Assembly: GCF_018986435.1 (NCBI RefSeq)
Contig: NZ_JAHMIN010000021.1
Location: 1 to 37,239 of the forward strand
From: Hahella sp. HN01
Lineage (GTDB): Bacteria; Pseudomonadota; Gammaproteobacteria; Pseudomonadales; Oleiphilaceae
DNA: 37,239 nt
Reading direction: 5' to 3'
Within the stretch, counting starts at the first letter, position 1; each line of letters begins with the position of its first letter. The notes under the pieces were generated by a model. The model made no database searches and was not told the origin of the DNA. It saw only the letters and a program-made list of their open reading frames with translations. A program made the translations under genes and the position numbers. Shown piece by piece: positions 22,335 to 32,117 of this stretch.

Positions 22335-23099
22335 ATGATGACCAAGGAAAAATTCGATGGTCTTGCAGAAGACTATGATCTGTATCGTCCCCGTTATCCT
22401 CAGGCGTTAATGGCGATTATCAGGGACGCCTTGCCTGAGCGTGACTCCTTGAACATCGCTGATGTCGGGGCGGGAACGGGCATCGCATTGGAAGGGCTGA
22501 TGCCGATACTGGGTAATCAGCATTGTTATTATGCGGTGGATATTTCCGCTGACATGATTGCGCAAGGGCGGCGCAAGTTTCCTAATGTCGATTGGCGCTT
22601 AGGAAAGGCGGAGGAGGTCATCCCGACGCTACCAGAGCTTGATCTGATTCTGGCGGCGCAATCCTTTCAGTGGATGGACCGTCCCCAAATGCTTGCGGCG
22701 ACTCGACAGGCGCTGTCTTCCGATGGCGTATTCGCCGTCATTCAAAACAATCGCCACTATCAAAACAGCCGATTCCTGGACGGCTACGAAAGTCTGCTGG
22801 AGACATGCAGCCCAGGCTACAGCCGCCACTACCGGAGCTTCGATTTCCAGGGCGAAATCGCCGACGCGTATACCCGTCCGCGGGAGGCGGTGACGTTCCA
22901 TTCACATCATTGGACAATGTCCTTCCCCGCCTCAGCCTTCGTCGGCATGAGCCGCTCATCGACACAGGCGCAACGCGCACTGGCGGCGGACGAAACACGC
23001 TTTCTACAAAGGCTGGATGCGTTGCTGAACCAGTATATGCAAGATGGAAATATCGAGTTGAGCTATGAGAGTCAGTTGTTTCTTGTTGGGATGGGGTAA
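22335..23099 (+). CDS. SAM-dependent class I methyltransferase
   Basis: A 254 aa methyltransferase of the UbiE/trans-aconitate-like type. Motif I is ADVGAGTGIAL (residues about 41-52), the acidic loop after strand 2 is YYAVDISADMI, motif post-II around LGKAEEVIP, and the motif III-like segment is LDLILAAQSFQWMD. The N-terminal FDGLAEDYDLYRPRYP is typical of SAM enzymes acting on small molecules. The acceptor is unknown. The start has AAAGGAATGCC upstream, with two adjacent ATG codons (22335 or 22338). A TATAAT at 22298-22303 lies just ahead and could be its -10 element, though no good -35 is at standard distance. A terminator follows. Confidence 0.8.
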   Translation: MMTKEKFDGLAEDYDLYRPRYPQALMAIIRDALPERDSLNIADVGAGTGIALEGLMPILGNQHCYYAVDISADMIAQGRRKFPNVDWRLGKAEEVIPTLPELDLILAAQSFQWMDRPQMLAATRQALSSDGVFAVIQNNRHYQNSRFLDGYESLLETCSPGYSRHYRSFDFQGEIADAYTRPREAVTFHSHHWTMSFPASAFVGMSRSSTQAQRALAADETRFLQRLDALLNQYMQDGNIELSYESQLFLVGMG

Positions 23100-23130
23100 T
23101 CGAGTAAGGCTTAGGTGGGGTAAATTAAAA

Positions 23131-23162
23131 GGAGCCGAAACAAATTTCGGCCCCTTTCTTTT
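23131..23162. terminator. intrinsic terminator between convergent genes
   Basis: GGAGCCGAAA pairs with TTTCGGCCCC with one mismatch (loop CAAA), followed by TTTCTTTTTT. It sits between the plus-strand methyltransferase and the minus-strand YbiT gene and can serve both; an A-rich stretch precedes the stem on the other side. Confidence 0.8.
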
Positions 23163-23166
23163 TTAC

Positions 23167-24762
23167 TTAAACGTCCATGCCCTGAGAGCGCAGGTATTCA
23201 TCATAAGTGCCTGCGAAATTGATCACGCCGTTAGGTGTGATGTCGATGATTCGCGTGGCGAGTGAGGAGACGAATTCGCGGTCGTGGCTGACGAAAACGA
23301 CGGTGCCTTCGAACTTCTCCAGAGAGAAGTTGAGGGATTCGATGGATTCCATGTCCAAGTGGTTGGTGGGTTCGTCCATAACAATAATGTTGGGACGTTG
23401 CAGCATGATCTTTCCGAATAGCATGCGGCCCTGTTCACCCCCGGAAATTTTGGTGACGGACTTTTTGATCTCATCGCCGGAAAACAACAACTGTCCCAGG
23501 ATGCCGCGAATCACCTGATCGTCATCTTTAGGCTGGCGCCATTGGCTCATCCACTCGAATAAGCTCATGTTTTCAGCGAAATCAGCCGCGTGATCCTGGG
23601 CGTAGTAACCAATCGACGCGCCTTCCGACCACTTTACGACGCCAGCGTCCGGTTCGACTTCATTCATCAGGCAGCGCATCAGTGTGGTTTTACCCGCGCC
23701 GTTAGCGCCCAGAACCGCCACTTTTTCGCCAACTTCAACCATCATATCCAGCTTTTTAAACAGGCTGAGGTCTTCATAGCCTTTGCTGAGGCCTTCCACT
23801 TCCAGCGCCAGACGGAACAATTTCTTTTCCTGGTTGAAGCGGATGTAGGGGTTAACCCGGCTGGAGGCTTTGACTTCCGCCAGCTGGATTTTCTCCATCT
23901 GACGAGCGCGGGATGTCGCCTGCTTGGCTTTGGACGCGTTGGCGGAGAAGCGGGCGACGAACTGCGCCAGATCGTCCAACTGCGCCTGCTTCTTCTCATT
24001 CTCAGCCAGTAGCTGTGATCGGGCCAGAGTCGAGGCGGCCATGTATTGGTCATAGTTGCCAGGGTAGAGGCGAATCTCGCCGTAATCCACATCCGCCATG
24101 TGCGTGCAGACGCTGTTCAGGAAGTGACGGTCGTGGGAAATAATGATCATGGTGCTGTTTCTGGCGTTCAACACATCTTCCAGCCAGCGGATGGTGTTGA
24201 TGTCCAGGTTGTTGGTTGGCTCATCGAGCAGCAGAACATCTGGATCGGAAAACAGCGCCTGCGCCAGCAGAACCCGTAACTTCCAGCCGGGAGCGACAGC
24301 GCTCATCAGACCATAATGCTGTTCGACGGGAATGCCGACGCCAATCAACAATTCACCTGCGCGGGATTCGGCGGTGTAGCCGTCCATCTCTGCAAAGGCG
24401 CCTTCCAGGTCGGCGACTTTCATGCCGTCCTCGTCGCTCATTTCCGGCAGGCTATAGATGCGGTCCCGCTCACGCTTTACTTCCCACAGCTCGGGATAGC
24501 CCATGATGACGGTGTCGATGACAGAGTAGCTTTCATAGGCGAACTGATCCTGACGCAGCTTACCTACGCGGGCGTTGGGCTCAATGGACACGACGCCGGC
24601 GGTGGGGCTCAAATCGCCGCCGAGGATTTTCATAAACGTCGACTTCCCGCAACCATTAGCGCCGATCAGGCCGTAGCGGCCGCCGGGAGAGAACTTGACG
24701 GAGACGTTTTCAAACAGCGGCCGGGAGCCGAATTGCATGGTAATGTTCGCGGTACTAATCAC
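23167..24762 (-). CDS. ybiT: ABC-F ATPase, YbiT type
   Basis: A 531 aa ABC-F protein with two nucleotide-binding domains and no membrane part; these proteins bind the ribosomal E site and relieve stalled translation. Domain 1: Walker [10 protein letters not shown], signature-region [15 protein letters not shown], Walker [12 protein letters not shown], switch ISHDRHFLN. Linker about residues 240-310 ([17 protein letters not shown]) is the P-site tRNA interaction motif. Domain 2: [43 protein letters not shown]. The APGWK in domain 1 is normal for YbiT, from memory of the E. coli protein, which it also matches in length (about 530 aa). It is a stand-alone gene read toward the methyltransferase. 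Confidence 0.93.
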   Translation of the reverse strand: MISTANITMQFGSRPLFENVSVKFSPGGRYGLIGANGCGKSTFMKILGGDLSPTAGVVSIEPNARVGKLRQDQFAYESYSVIDTVIMGYPELWEVKRERDRIYSLPEMSDEDGMKVADLEGAFAEMDGYTAESRAGELLIGVGIPVEQHYGLMSAVAPGWKLRVLLAQALFSDPDVLLLDEPTNNLDINTIRWLEDVLNARNSTMIIISHDRHFLNSVCTHMADVDYGEIRLYPGNYDQYMAASTLARSQLLAENEKKQAQLDDLAQFVARFSANASKAKQATSRARQMEKIQLAEVKASSRVNPYIRFNQEKKLFRLALEVEGLSKGYEDLSLFKKLDMMVEVGEKVAVLGANGAGKTTLMRCLMNEVEPDAGVVKWSEGASIGYYAQDHAADFAENMSLFEWMSQWRQPKDDDQVIRGILGQLLFSGDEIKKSVTKISGGEQGRMLFGKIMLQRPNIIVMDEPTNHLDMESIESLNFSLEKFEGTVVFVSHDREFVSSLATRIIDITPNGVINFAGTYDEYLRSQGMDV

Positions 24763-24987
24763 AGCATTGTCCAGGAAATAAACAGAAACGGTCGCGCATG
24801 ATAGAGCAATCGCCGCTTAGGGCCAAGTGTGGCGGTGTGATATTAAGGGAAATCCGCTGACCACTGCTGGGTTTGGGCGTGAAATGTCGGTAATTTACAA
24901 GCTGCTGGAAATTGACGGGCGTACAATCAATTGCTGTCCGCTTGAAGTCCTGCTTTTTATATCCAACCAGCACTACGAGAGTTGAAA

Positions 24988-25299
24988 ATGGCGCTAGGTA
25001 GTCATTCGAACGTACACAATACATGTCTAAATATTCTTAAAAAGCAAGGTTACAGGCTATGGCTTCACTATGACGATGAGGACCTCCCGCTTGCAGAAGC
25101 AGATCTTTCAATGTGTCTTTGGTGCGCGGAAAAAAATGGTTACAAGTTCATCGCCAGTAATCCAATCGAGTTATTAGGTTTAGCAAAAATATATGAGTTT
25201 AAAGGCGAGCCGAAGACGGATGAGATCCCGTATTGGTGGCGTGTGATTGATGAGAAAGTAAGAGATGAACTTATAGAAAAATTATTTCTCGATGATTGA
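24988..25299 (+). CDS. hypothetical 103 aa acidic protein
   Basis: A small soluble protein, AT-rich relative to its neighbours. Recognisable only by the SNPIELLGLAKIYEF stretch (residues about 56-70), which I have seen in uncharacterised small proteins near toxin loci; this is from memory. The N-terminus is mixed, and the C-terminus is charged and helical (VRDELIEKLFLDD). ATG 24988 is preferred to a TTG two codons upstream. It is divergent from YbiT and 275 bases before the AraC regulator. No partner toxin visible. Function unknown; the base composition suggests late acquisition. Confidence 0.6.
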   Translation: MALGSHSNVHNTCLNILKKQGYRLWLHYDDEDLPLAEADLSMCLWCAEKNGYKFIASNPIELLGLAKIYEFKGEPKTDEIPYWWRVIDEKVRDELIEKLFLDD

Positions 25300-25573
25300 G
25301 CATCAAGCATAGACCCCATGTAAACTCCATGGGGACATGCAAGTCTGCATGATTTGACCCAGGTCGCAATTCTCCCACCCTCAGCTAAAAAGCTTTTGCC
25401 TGGGTTCACGGCAAGGGTGCATGATCTCTTCTGAATAACGTTAAGTTAACTGTTTTTGTCGGCCTGCGTCTGGCCGGTCATAACCTGCAGTATTGCGGAC
25501 ATCCAGTATTCAGCCGCCGCGATAGGTTTTTTGAAGCTATCGATAACAACAATGGAAGGGGGCAGGGAGTACT

Positions 25574-26623
25574 GTGAACGCAATATCTAAGGAGTTGGAG
25601 CAGGGGTTTTTCACGCAGTCGGTGATCGGCGATCAGCCTTATCCCAGTTATGAGTTACGCAATATTCTGGCGTGCCTGGGGGAATGGGGCGACGTCGAGT
25701 TTGTGGAGTCTGTTTTGAAGCGGGTGGGGCTGGATTGGGAGCGCTTGTGGGAAGAGCCTTCCATGCCCACTCATAGATTGCTGCAAACGCTGGATCTGGT
25801 GCGAGAGCGCTACGCTACTCCCGGCCTGGGGTGCGCTATCGGGCAATCCTACACGCTGGCCAGTCTGGGAGAAATCGGAGTACAGGTGGCGACCTGCCGG
25901 ACACTGGGTGAAGCCCTGGTGTTGGTGGAGCGCAACTATGATCAGCTTGGCGTTGTGATGGATAAATCGCTCACCTTACAGGGCGATCAGGTGGTGGTGC
26001 GGCACTACAACGTCAGCGGTCTGGATCATGAAACGCTCGATTTTCTGATGGAGATCTGTATCGCCGCTTTTTTCACCGTCGCCAGAGAAGTGGCGGGATT
26101 CGACTTTCCCTTGCGTTATGTGTCTTTTACGCGAGAGCCTCCGACGGACCAAAAAATATATCGTCTGGTATTCGGCGATCAATTACGTTTTTCCCAGCCC
26201 TTCATCGAATGGGCGTTTGACGTGCGCTTGCTGGAAGAGCCGGTGCGGGTGCATCTAGCCGACGCGACGCCGATGCGGGAACAGCCGACCTATCTGCAGT
26301 TCACCGCCTGGGATGAAACCAGTCTGGTGCAGCGCATCAGCGACATGCTATACGCCAGCCGCGGCTTCCCTGAGCTGCCGGAAATCGCCAAGCGGCTGAA
26401 TATGAGTCCACGCACATTGCGGCGCCGGCTGGCGACGGCGGGGATCAATTATCAGCGGCTGCTCAATCGAATTCGGTGTCAGCAGGCGATTGCGTTATTA
26501 CAGGAGGAGGCGCTGGCGGTGGATGATATCGCAGACAGGCTGGGATTTACGGAGGTCGCCAACTTTCGGCATGCGTTCAAGAAATGGCTAGGACTGCCCC
26601 CGGGGGCAGTCCGTTCGGTTTAG
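25574..26623 (+). CDS. AraC-family transcriptional regulator
   Basis: A 349 aa regulator of the OruR/ArgR-like AraC type. Residues about 20-220 form the arabinose-binding-like (PF12625-type) sensor part. The C-terminal AraC HTH: LPEIAKRLNMSPRTLRRRLATAG (shown in part) and DIADRLGFTEVANFRHAFKKWLG are its two helix-turn-helix units, with the conserved GF-x(5)-F-xR-x-FK-x-W-x-G-x-P-P. It starts with GTG at 25574 after a purine-rich GGGGGCAGGGAG. It probably responds to a small molecule, perhaps controlling a nearby catabolic gene, but its target is not evident. The stop codon follows a perfect palindrome. Confidence 0.88.
   Translation: MNAISKELEQGFFTQSVIGDQPYPSYELRNILACLGEWGDVEFVESVLKRVGLDWERLWEEPSMPTHRLLQTLDLVRERYATPGLGCAIGQSYTLASLGEIGVQVATCRTLGEALVLVERNYDQLGVVMDKSLTLQGDQVVVRHYNVSGLDHETLDFLMEICIAAFFTVAREVAGFDFPLRYVSFTREPPTDQKIYRLVFGDQLRFSQPFIEWAFDVRLLEEPVRVHLADATPMREQPTYLQFTAWDETSLVQRISDMLYASRGFPELPEIAKRLNMSPRTLRRRLATAGINYQRLLNRIRCQQAIALLQEEALAVDDIADRLGFTEVANFRHAFKKWLGLPPGAVRSV
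26591..26612. other. perfect 22-base palindrome at the end of the AraC gene
   Basis: Two 11-base arms (GGACTGCCCCC and its exact complement) with no loop, encoding part of the final GLPPGAVRSV. A T-poor sequence follows, with GTTTT only later, so terminator function is doubtful. It may be a binding site for a dimeric protein or a stable RNA stem across the stop. Confidence 0.6.
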
Positions 26624-26741
26624 CGTCTAGGGTGTCGCAAAAGCTGGTTTAGCGACTGTTTTTATAAAGTTTTTTGTCGTTTGGCGCGTATGTGCAGCCT
26701 GTTGTCAGGTTGTAACCTGAATTATCGACGCGCGCAAGGGC

Positions 26742-27941
26742 TTAATCTACGCAGTCGTTGGTCGCCATCCGCGCAATCCATTCATGTATCAGGGCTTGTC
26801 CTTCCTGGTGCACAAGCTGCCGGCCGATTTCCGGCATCTTATCGCCAGGCTGGTCGGACGCCATTCTGAAGTTGATGATGGAGGCGTCCGGCGATCCCGG
26901 CTCTATGTCGTAACTCAGTGCGCCGCCGCCGTAAGCCACGGGTTGTTTGCAAATGCCGTGCTGACTTTGGTAGTCCGCGAAGCTGCGCCAGAACTCCAGG
27001 CTGAGGCCGGTGTTCGAGGCGCTGCCTTCAGGACGGTGGCAATGCGCGCAGTTAATGTCCAGGTAGCCTTTCGCCAGACGATGGATCTGATCGTCGGAAT
27101 AGCCCGCCAGATTGGAAGCGTCCGCGTCGCTATAGTTGGGCACGCTGTCTATGCTGGACAGATCATCCGGCAGACCGAAAAGAATGCCTTTCTGGCGCCA
27201 GTAGGCAAGCTGGTTGGCGGCGCCGTCGGCGTAAGTGTAAGTCCAGTTAAGCTGACGCGCTTTGGGTCCCAGGGGAACAAAGCGGGAGCCGGACTCCGTC
27301 TTGAACTGGTGACACTGCTTGCACTTATTAGTGTCGGGAACCTGATAAGTGAAGCTTTGCTGCGCCCCGTTATGCACCACCGTTGCGGCGTAGTTGCCTC
27401 CCGCCACGCTCAGCTCCGCGTCGTCCTCGTTAGCGTCCCAAATATAGGGCAGCGCGACCCAGCCGCTGGCGCGCCGGATCAACAGGCGGGTTTCCAGTAA
27501 GCGCTCATTGTCCAGTCCGCGGTTCGCCGTGTCCGTCGGCAGCGCGAAGGTTTTGGTAATGACGGTTCCTTCGGGAAAGTCGATGATTTCCTGTTCGCTG
27601 TATTGGGCCTGTTTGCCTTCAGGAACGTACACCACCCGGTATTTGCTCGCATAATCCGTGAACAGTGGGGTGGCGAGATCATATACTATGCCGGCCCCGC
27701 CGGTGGTCTGCGTTGGGTCCGCACCGCTGAACAGACGATAGCTGGACAGGTAGCGGCAATTGGTGGAAGCCAGCGCGCTCCAGTTCACCCCATCGCCGCT
27801 TTCGCCGCACACGCCTGCTTCTTTGGAGGTGGAGCCGCCACTGTCAGCGGTTCCGTCGCCACCGCTGCTGCAGCCGGCGATCACTCCGGCCATTATCCAC
27901 AGCACGCCGCCACAAATAGCGGCTTTTTTATTGTTTTGCAT
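26742..27941 (-). CDS. diheme c-type cytochrome lipoprotein, SO_2930-like
   Basis: A 399 aa lipoprotein (lipobox VIAGC, Cys24) with two heme-binding motifs: CKQCH at 207-211 and CAHCH at 298-302. The N-terminal part (about 45-190) is beta-rich with YDLATPLFTDYASKYRVVYVP and FPEGTVITKTFALP, matching the pattern of the SO_2930 diheme cytochrome family (TIGR03806, from memory). The sixth ligand Met may be MPEIG near the C-terminus. It should sit in the outer or inner membrane facing the periplasm and take part in electron transfer. It follows the beta-helix gene after 40 bases, and the two families are described as partners. Likely one transcript. Confidence 0.85.
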   Translation of the reverse strand: MQNNKKAAICGGVLWIMAGVIAGCSSGGDGTADSGGSTSKEAGVCGESGDGVNWSALASTNCRYLSSYRLFSGADPTQTTGGAGIVYDLATPLFTDYASKYRVVYVPEGKQAQYSEQEIIDFPEGTVITKTFALPTDTANRGLDNERLLETRLLIRRASGWVALPYIWDANEDDAELSVAGGNYAATVVHNGAQQSFTYQVPDTNKCKQCHQFKTESGSRFVPLGPKARQLNWTYTYADGAANQLAYWRQKGILFGLPDDLSSIDSVPNYSDADASNLAGYSDDQIHRLAKGYLDINCAHCHRPEGSASNTGLSLEFWRSFADYQSQHGICKQPVAYGGGALSYDIEPGSPDASIINFRMASDQPGDKMPEIGRQLVHQEGQALIHEWIARMATNDCVD

Positions 27942-27981
27942 AAGCGCCTCAACTCTTTACTGATGTGTCTAGCCTTGGTGT

Positions 27982-29454
27982 TTACAGGCTGCAAGCCGCA
28001 TGGGCGTCATCCTGACCGCATCCGTGCACTTTGCCGGCGACCGTGGCGGTGGCGGCGGGAAGCCGGTCCAGATCGCAGACCAACAGACTGGCGCCGACGC
28101 CAGTGGTGGCGTCAGGTTCGCCGTCGGCGGGATCTGCGTCAGTAAATGTGGTTGGGTCCGGGTTATAGAGGAAACCCTTGGTGGCGTCGCCATTGTTGAA
28201 GACGCAAATGTTCTCCGATCCATCCGAAGCGAATGGTTCCTCAGAAAATGGCGCGCCATAGCCTGCGCGGGCCAGTAACTCTCCAAAGCCGTCGTACAGC
28301 ACGCTGGGCAGGGTGGTCTCCCCAATGGCCTGAAATGCGGGGAGCACACCCTGTATTAAATCGCCTCGCGGACTGGCGCCTGAGTCGCTGATGCTGTTGT
28401 CGTGAATGGAGATGTTACGAGGAACGGAGCGCCAGCCGTCAGCCATGATGCCGTCCATGACATATTGCGCCATCTCCGTCTGGGTGGCGGCGATGAAGAA
28501 AGAAGAGACGGTGACGGAGGTGGTGTCGTGATTGCTGATGGCGTTGTTATAAACCTCCACATCCGCGGTGGACAGCACGATCACGCCGGTGCCGGGAGGC
28601 ACGATATGCACGCCAGCGGGATTGCTGCTGGCGTTGGCGAAGTTATCGGTATTGTTATCGCGGATGATGTTGTTGAACACCCTTACGGTGGAGCCGTATT
28701 TGTGATTGCCGATGGGCAGGTCGAACACGAGGATGCCGCCGGTGTTGCTTTCCGCCACATTGTTGTAAACATCCGCGTTGTGAGAGTTTTCGATTTCAAT
28801 GCCCGCGACGTTCTCCTTGGCGATATTGCGCCGCACCACGATATTACGGGACTGCCCGACGTAAACGCCGGCGTCCGCCGAACCGCGCACATAGGAGTCT
28901 TCGATCAGGATGTTGGAGCATTCCACGGGGTACAGGCCGTAGGCGCCGTTGTCCGAGTTTAATTCGCCTTTCCACTCTGTGCGGGTGTATTGCAGACGAA
29001 TGCCGTCGGAGTCCTTCAGCTTGATGCCATTGTTGGCGGCTTCCTCCACGGCGAGGTTGCGGACAGTGATGTCCTTCATGTTCTGAATGAATATGCCGTC
29101 GCCGCCCAGAGAGCCGGAAAAGTCCAGGATGGTCTTATCCATGCCGTACCCGGCGATGGTGATATTCTCCAGTGACGTCCCATCGCCGTCGGGATCGCCG
29201 TCCAGGGTCAGAGTGTCGGTGATTTGCAGGCGTCCTTCAGGCAACACCAGATAATCGCCGGACTGCGCAGTGATAAACGCAGTCTTGATTGCGATGGTGA
29301 TGTCGCCGTCGGCGCTGATGAATTTTGCGTTGTCGGGAAAGTTGGCGCCGCTGGAGCTGTCGCCGCCAGTGGTGTCGCTACTGCATCCGGTCAACGCTGC
29401 GATAGAAAGACAAAGAGCCGGCGCAAGGCCGGCGGGGATGAAATTGGGTTGCAT
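27982..29454 (-). CDS. parallel beta-helix lipoprotein
   Basis: A 490 aa lipoprotein (lipobox LTGC, Cys24). It carries a right-handed parallel beta-helix of the NosD/TIGR03805 type: repeats such as ITIAGYGMDKTILDFSG, ITVRNLAVEEAANNGIKL, ILIEDSYVRGSADAGVYVG, NIVVRRNIAKENVAGIEIEN, DVYNNVAESNTGGILVFD and VEVYNNAISNH. Each turn places Asn in stacked positions. The C-terminal 90 residues are a separate cysteine-containing tail. Such proteins may bind or cut polysaccharides or act as surface scaffolds. It is the first gene of the pair with the diheme cytochrome, 40 bases apart. Confidence 0.85.
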   Translation of the reverse strand: MQPNFIPAGLAPALCLSIAALTGCSSDTTGGDSSSGANFPDNAKFISADGDITIAIKTAFITAQSGDYLVLPEGRLQITDTLTLDGDPDGDGTSLENITIAGYGMDKTILDFSGSLGGDGIFIQNMKDITVRNLAVEEAANNGIKLKDSDGIRLQYTRTEWKGELNSDNGAYGLYPVECSNILIEDSYVRGSADAGVYVGQSRNIVVRRNIAKENVAGIEIENSHNADVYNNVAESNTGGILVFDLPIGNHKYGSTVRVFNNIIRDNNTDNFANASSNPAGVHIVPPGTGVIVLSTADVEVYNNAISNHDTTSVTVSSFFIAATQTEMAQYVMDGIMADGWRSVPRNISIHDNSISDSGASPRGDLIQGVLPAFQAIGETTLPSVLYDGFGELLARAGYGAPFSEEPFASDGSENICVFNNGDATKGFLYNPDPTTFTDADPADGEPDATTGVGASLLVCDLDRLPAATATVAGKVHGCGQDDAHAACSL

Positions 29455-29866
29455 AGTGTCCCTCGCGTTCTTTTTATTATTGGGCGGCCAAATAAGAGGA
29501 CAGGTTGTCCGCTTTTTGGGTGTTTTCTGTTATGCCGTAAAAGCGGGGAGGGTCACAATGTGCAAAGTGGCCAGCGGTAATTTTATTCTGATTAATGCTG
29601 GCGTAGAATCGACGTCCGGGAAGGCGAAGGCGGGTGATCGGCTGTAACCGTCTGTATAAAGTTATTTTTTCTTAACAATGTGAGAAAAATACCAGTTTTG
29701 GGAGAAAAGTCTTATAGCATATCCGCTGGCGATGGCGGAGATTAAGGCGATGGGCTCCCCGGAGGAAATACGCTTTTTAGCGCTATTGGAATTCCCCATA
29801 ATGCCGTAGCCCCCGATTTTCAGGACACAGGACAACACCTAACAAGGACTTGATGGGCAGAGAAGG
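29455..29866. other. intergenic region between divergent units
   Basis: 412 bases separating the beta-helix gene (minus) from the membrane-anchored regulator (plus). It should hold promoters for both. A short frame runs through it on the plus strand but is a tail of an antisense frame and is not credible. No clear -35/-10 pair, terminator or repeat was found. Confidence 0.5.
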
Positions 29867-32092
29867 ATGATCAGACGCCAGATTCACCCCCTTAGACCCT
29901 TTAAAATCGGAGACTGGTGGGTCGACCCGGAAGCCAACAAGCTGGCTGACCAGGATTGTGAAATTTCTCTTAATCCCAAAGCGATGGCGGCTCTACTTGC
30001 GCTGGTGGAAGCGCAGGGCCGAGCGCTGGGGGAGGCGCAACTGCAGGAAAAAATCTGGCCGTCGTTCGCGCAGCCGGATGCTTCCGTCGATCAGATTATT
30101 TCTCAATTACGCAAGGCCTTTGGCGACAATGGCAGACCGCGTCGTTACATAGAACGAGACGGCTCTACTTATCGTATTGTGGCGCAAATGTCGCAGCCGG
30201 ATGTGGACGGTCTGTGTCCCCACACTGACGCCCAGGGCCGTCGGCGCGGTTTGTGTAAGTGGGGGATCAGTGTCGGCGCGCTCGCCTTGGTGTTCGCATT
30301 AGGGTTCGGCGTTTTTTATCCCAAACCCCATGCTCCCAGCCAAATCATTGTTTACCCGATTCAATTGGTGGACGCCTCCCACCATCGTGATAGCGCGTAT
30401 CTGGCCACCAGCGTCACGGACGCCATTCGTTCGCGACTGGTTACCCTGCATGGCGCGCGGGTGGTGTTCAGCGAGACGGCGCCCTGGTCGCGGCCTGACC
30501 GGGGCAGTGCGGTCAGCGGCAGTTTGCAGGTCACCGGCTCCAGCTTGAGGTTGATTCTCAATATTACCGATCTGGCGGGCAGAGATTCCCAGTGGAGCGG
30601 CCTCATTGAAGGCGACGTCAGTAAGCTGTATGCATTTCACCAGGATCTGACGGAGACATTGATGTCTCAACTCAACGCGCCCAGTGACGAGTTCAGTGAC
30701 CGCCGCGAGCCGGACCCGGAAGCTTACGATTATTACTTGCAGGGACGTCACTATTGGTCCCAGCGCGACGTGCTCTCGCTGCAGCGCGCGCTACAGAATT
30801 TTTCTCAGGCGATCAGCCTCGACGGACAGTTCGCGCCAGCCTACGTCGCCCTGTGCGACAGTTACCATTTCCTGAGTGTCTATTCGGATCTGCCCGCCAG
30901 CACGGTCTCGGAAAAGTGCGCGCCTCTGCTGGACCGGGCCTTCGCTCTGGACCCCGGCATGCCACAGGCCTATGCATCCCGCGCTTTGCAGTTTTCGGAG
31001 CAGGGCAGAGAGAGTGAGGCGGAAGGCTTCTATAAAAAAGCCATGGAGATGGCGCCGAATTACACGCCTGGCTATCTATGGTACGGGCAGTTGCTGCGCA
31101 CCCAGGGACGCTATATTCAGTCTCTGGCCATGTATGAGCAGGCGTTAGAGCTGGAGCCTTTTTCCGGCGGCATCAATCGGGGGAAAGCCTATACTCTGCT
31201 GCGTATGGGGCGGCTTGAGCAGGCCCGCGACACTTATCAACGCGCTCTGGCGCTGGAGCCGGATTACCTGTACCGGCCTTTGGACCAACTGGAATTCCTG
31301 CCAATTACGGTGGACACGGCGACGGATTACTTCAACTGGTCGCGCATGTATCCCCATGTGATCGGGCGGCAACCCAACAATAAGGTAACCGAGGCGATTC
31401 TGTGGATGGCGCTTGGGGATATGAAGAAAGCGCAGGAATTACTGATTCAGGTGCCGCCGGGCATGCGCACCGGCGCCAACTATCTCTACGCGCGCGGCCT
31501 GCAGTACTCTATCAACCGGGACTATGAGGCGGCGTTGTCTGTATTTCAGCAACGGCGTAGCCAACAACCGGGGAATCGCTCCTACGCGCTGCCGGTGGCC
31601 GCCACGCTCATCAAGCTGGGACGGAACGAGGAAGCGCTGGAGGAGCTGGACCGCTATTATCCCAAGCTCGGCAATAATAAAACCTCAATCGATTCTGAAA
31701 ACCGCTTCCCCTACCTGATCGCCTGCTATTTGCGGCATATCATCGGGCAGAAATCGCCACAGTATCTGCATGATGAACTCAAGCAATCCGTGTCCTATAA
31801 GATTGTCGAAGCCATGGATATACCGGAATGGTTTGTGTACGAGAACCCCGCCAAGTTGTTTGAAATCTTACGGGCGCAATTGATGTCGGGCTGGCTGCCG
31901 GATTACAACCAGTTCCTGTGGGCGCCGGAGCAGTGGCCGGAGTGGAGTTCCTTTACCCGGGATCAGCAGGAAGAGGTGACCGGTCTGTTGCGTCGCAACC
32001 GCCAATCGGTGCTGAGGGAGAGCGGGCGTGAGGACAAGCTCAATGCGTCTCTGGATAAGCGCAGCGTCAAAGAGGCGGCGGCGCTTAACTGA
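29867..32092 (+). CDS. CadC-like winged-helix/TPR membrane regulator
   Basis: A 741 aa transmembrane regulator. Residues 1-106 are a winged-helix DNA-binding domain of the OmpR/CadC type (FKIGDWWVDPEANKL, LNPKAMAALLALVE, VDQIISQLRKAFGD, YIERDGSTYRIV). One membrane helix lies at about 133-152 (WGISVGALALVFALGFGVFY). The rest is periplasmic: a mixed domain to about residue 270, then TPR-like helical repeats (YDYYLQGRHYW..., ALALEPDYLYRPL, YLYARGLQYSINRDYEAAL). CadC-type proteins bind DNA while anchored in the membrane and sense a periplasmic signal. The start ATG 29867 is preceded by a poorly spaced GAGAAGG. Its targets may include the divergent lipoprotein pair, by position only. Confidence 0.85.
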   Translation: MIRRQIHPLRPFKIGDWWVDPEANKLADQDCEISLNPKAMAALLALVEAQGRALGEAQLQEKIWPSFAQPDASVDQIISQLRKAFGDNGRPRRYIERDGSTYRIVAQMSQPDVDGLCPHTDAQGRRRGLCKWGISVGALALVFALGFGVFYPKPHAPSQIIVYPIQLVDASHHRDSAYLATSVTDAIRSRLVTLHGARVVFSETAPWSRPDRGSAVSGSLQVTGSSLRLILNITDLAGRDSQWSGLIEGDVSKLYAFHQDLTETLMSQLNAPSDEFSDRREPDPEAYDYYLQGRHYWSQRDVLSLQRALQNFSQAISLDGQFAPAYVALCDSYHFLSVYSDLPASTVSEKCAPLLDRAFALDPGMPQAYASRALQFSEQGRESEAEGFYKKAMEMAPNYTPGYLWYGQLLRTQGRYIQSLAMYEQALELEPFSGGINRGKAYTLLRMGRLEQARDTYQRALALEPDYLYRPLDQLEFLPITVDTATDYFNWSRMYPHVIGRQPNNKVTEAILWMALGDMKKAQELLIQVPPGMRTGANYLYARGLQYSINRDYEAALSVFQQRRSQQPGNRSYALPVAATLIKLGRNEEALEELDRYYPKLGNNKTSIDSENRFPYLIACYLRHIIGQKSPQYLHDELKQSVSYKIVEAMDIPEWFVYENPAKLFEILRAQLMSGWLPDYNQFLWAPEQWPEWSSFTRDQQEEVTGLLRRNRQSVLRESGREDKLNASLDKRSVKEAAALN

Positions 32093-32117
32093 TCCGTCGC
32101 CATAGTCTGTAAAGACG

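Noticed and set aside
24180-24330. APGWK in place of the LSGGQ signature in YbiT domain 1, considered as a defect
   Set aside because: This form is normal for YbiT-type ABC-F proteins; domain 2 has SGGEQ.
25314-25334. Short inverted repeat CCCCATG/CATGGGG after the 103 aa gene, considered as a terminator
   Set aside because: No T-run and short arms; too weak to list.
26784-27500. Plus-strand frame of 238 codons opposite the cytochrome gene
   Set aside because: The minus frame has two CXXCH motifs and a lipobox; the plus frame is a shadow.
29270-29647. Plus-strand frame into the intergenic region
   Set aside because: It starts antisense inside the beta-helix gene and has no independent support.
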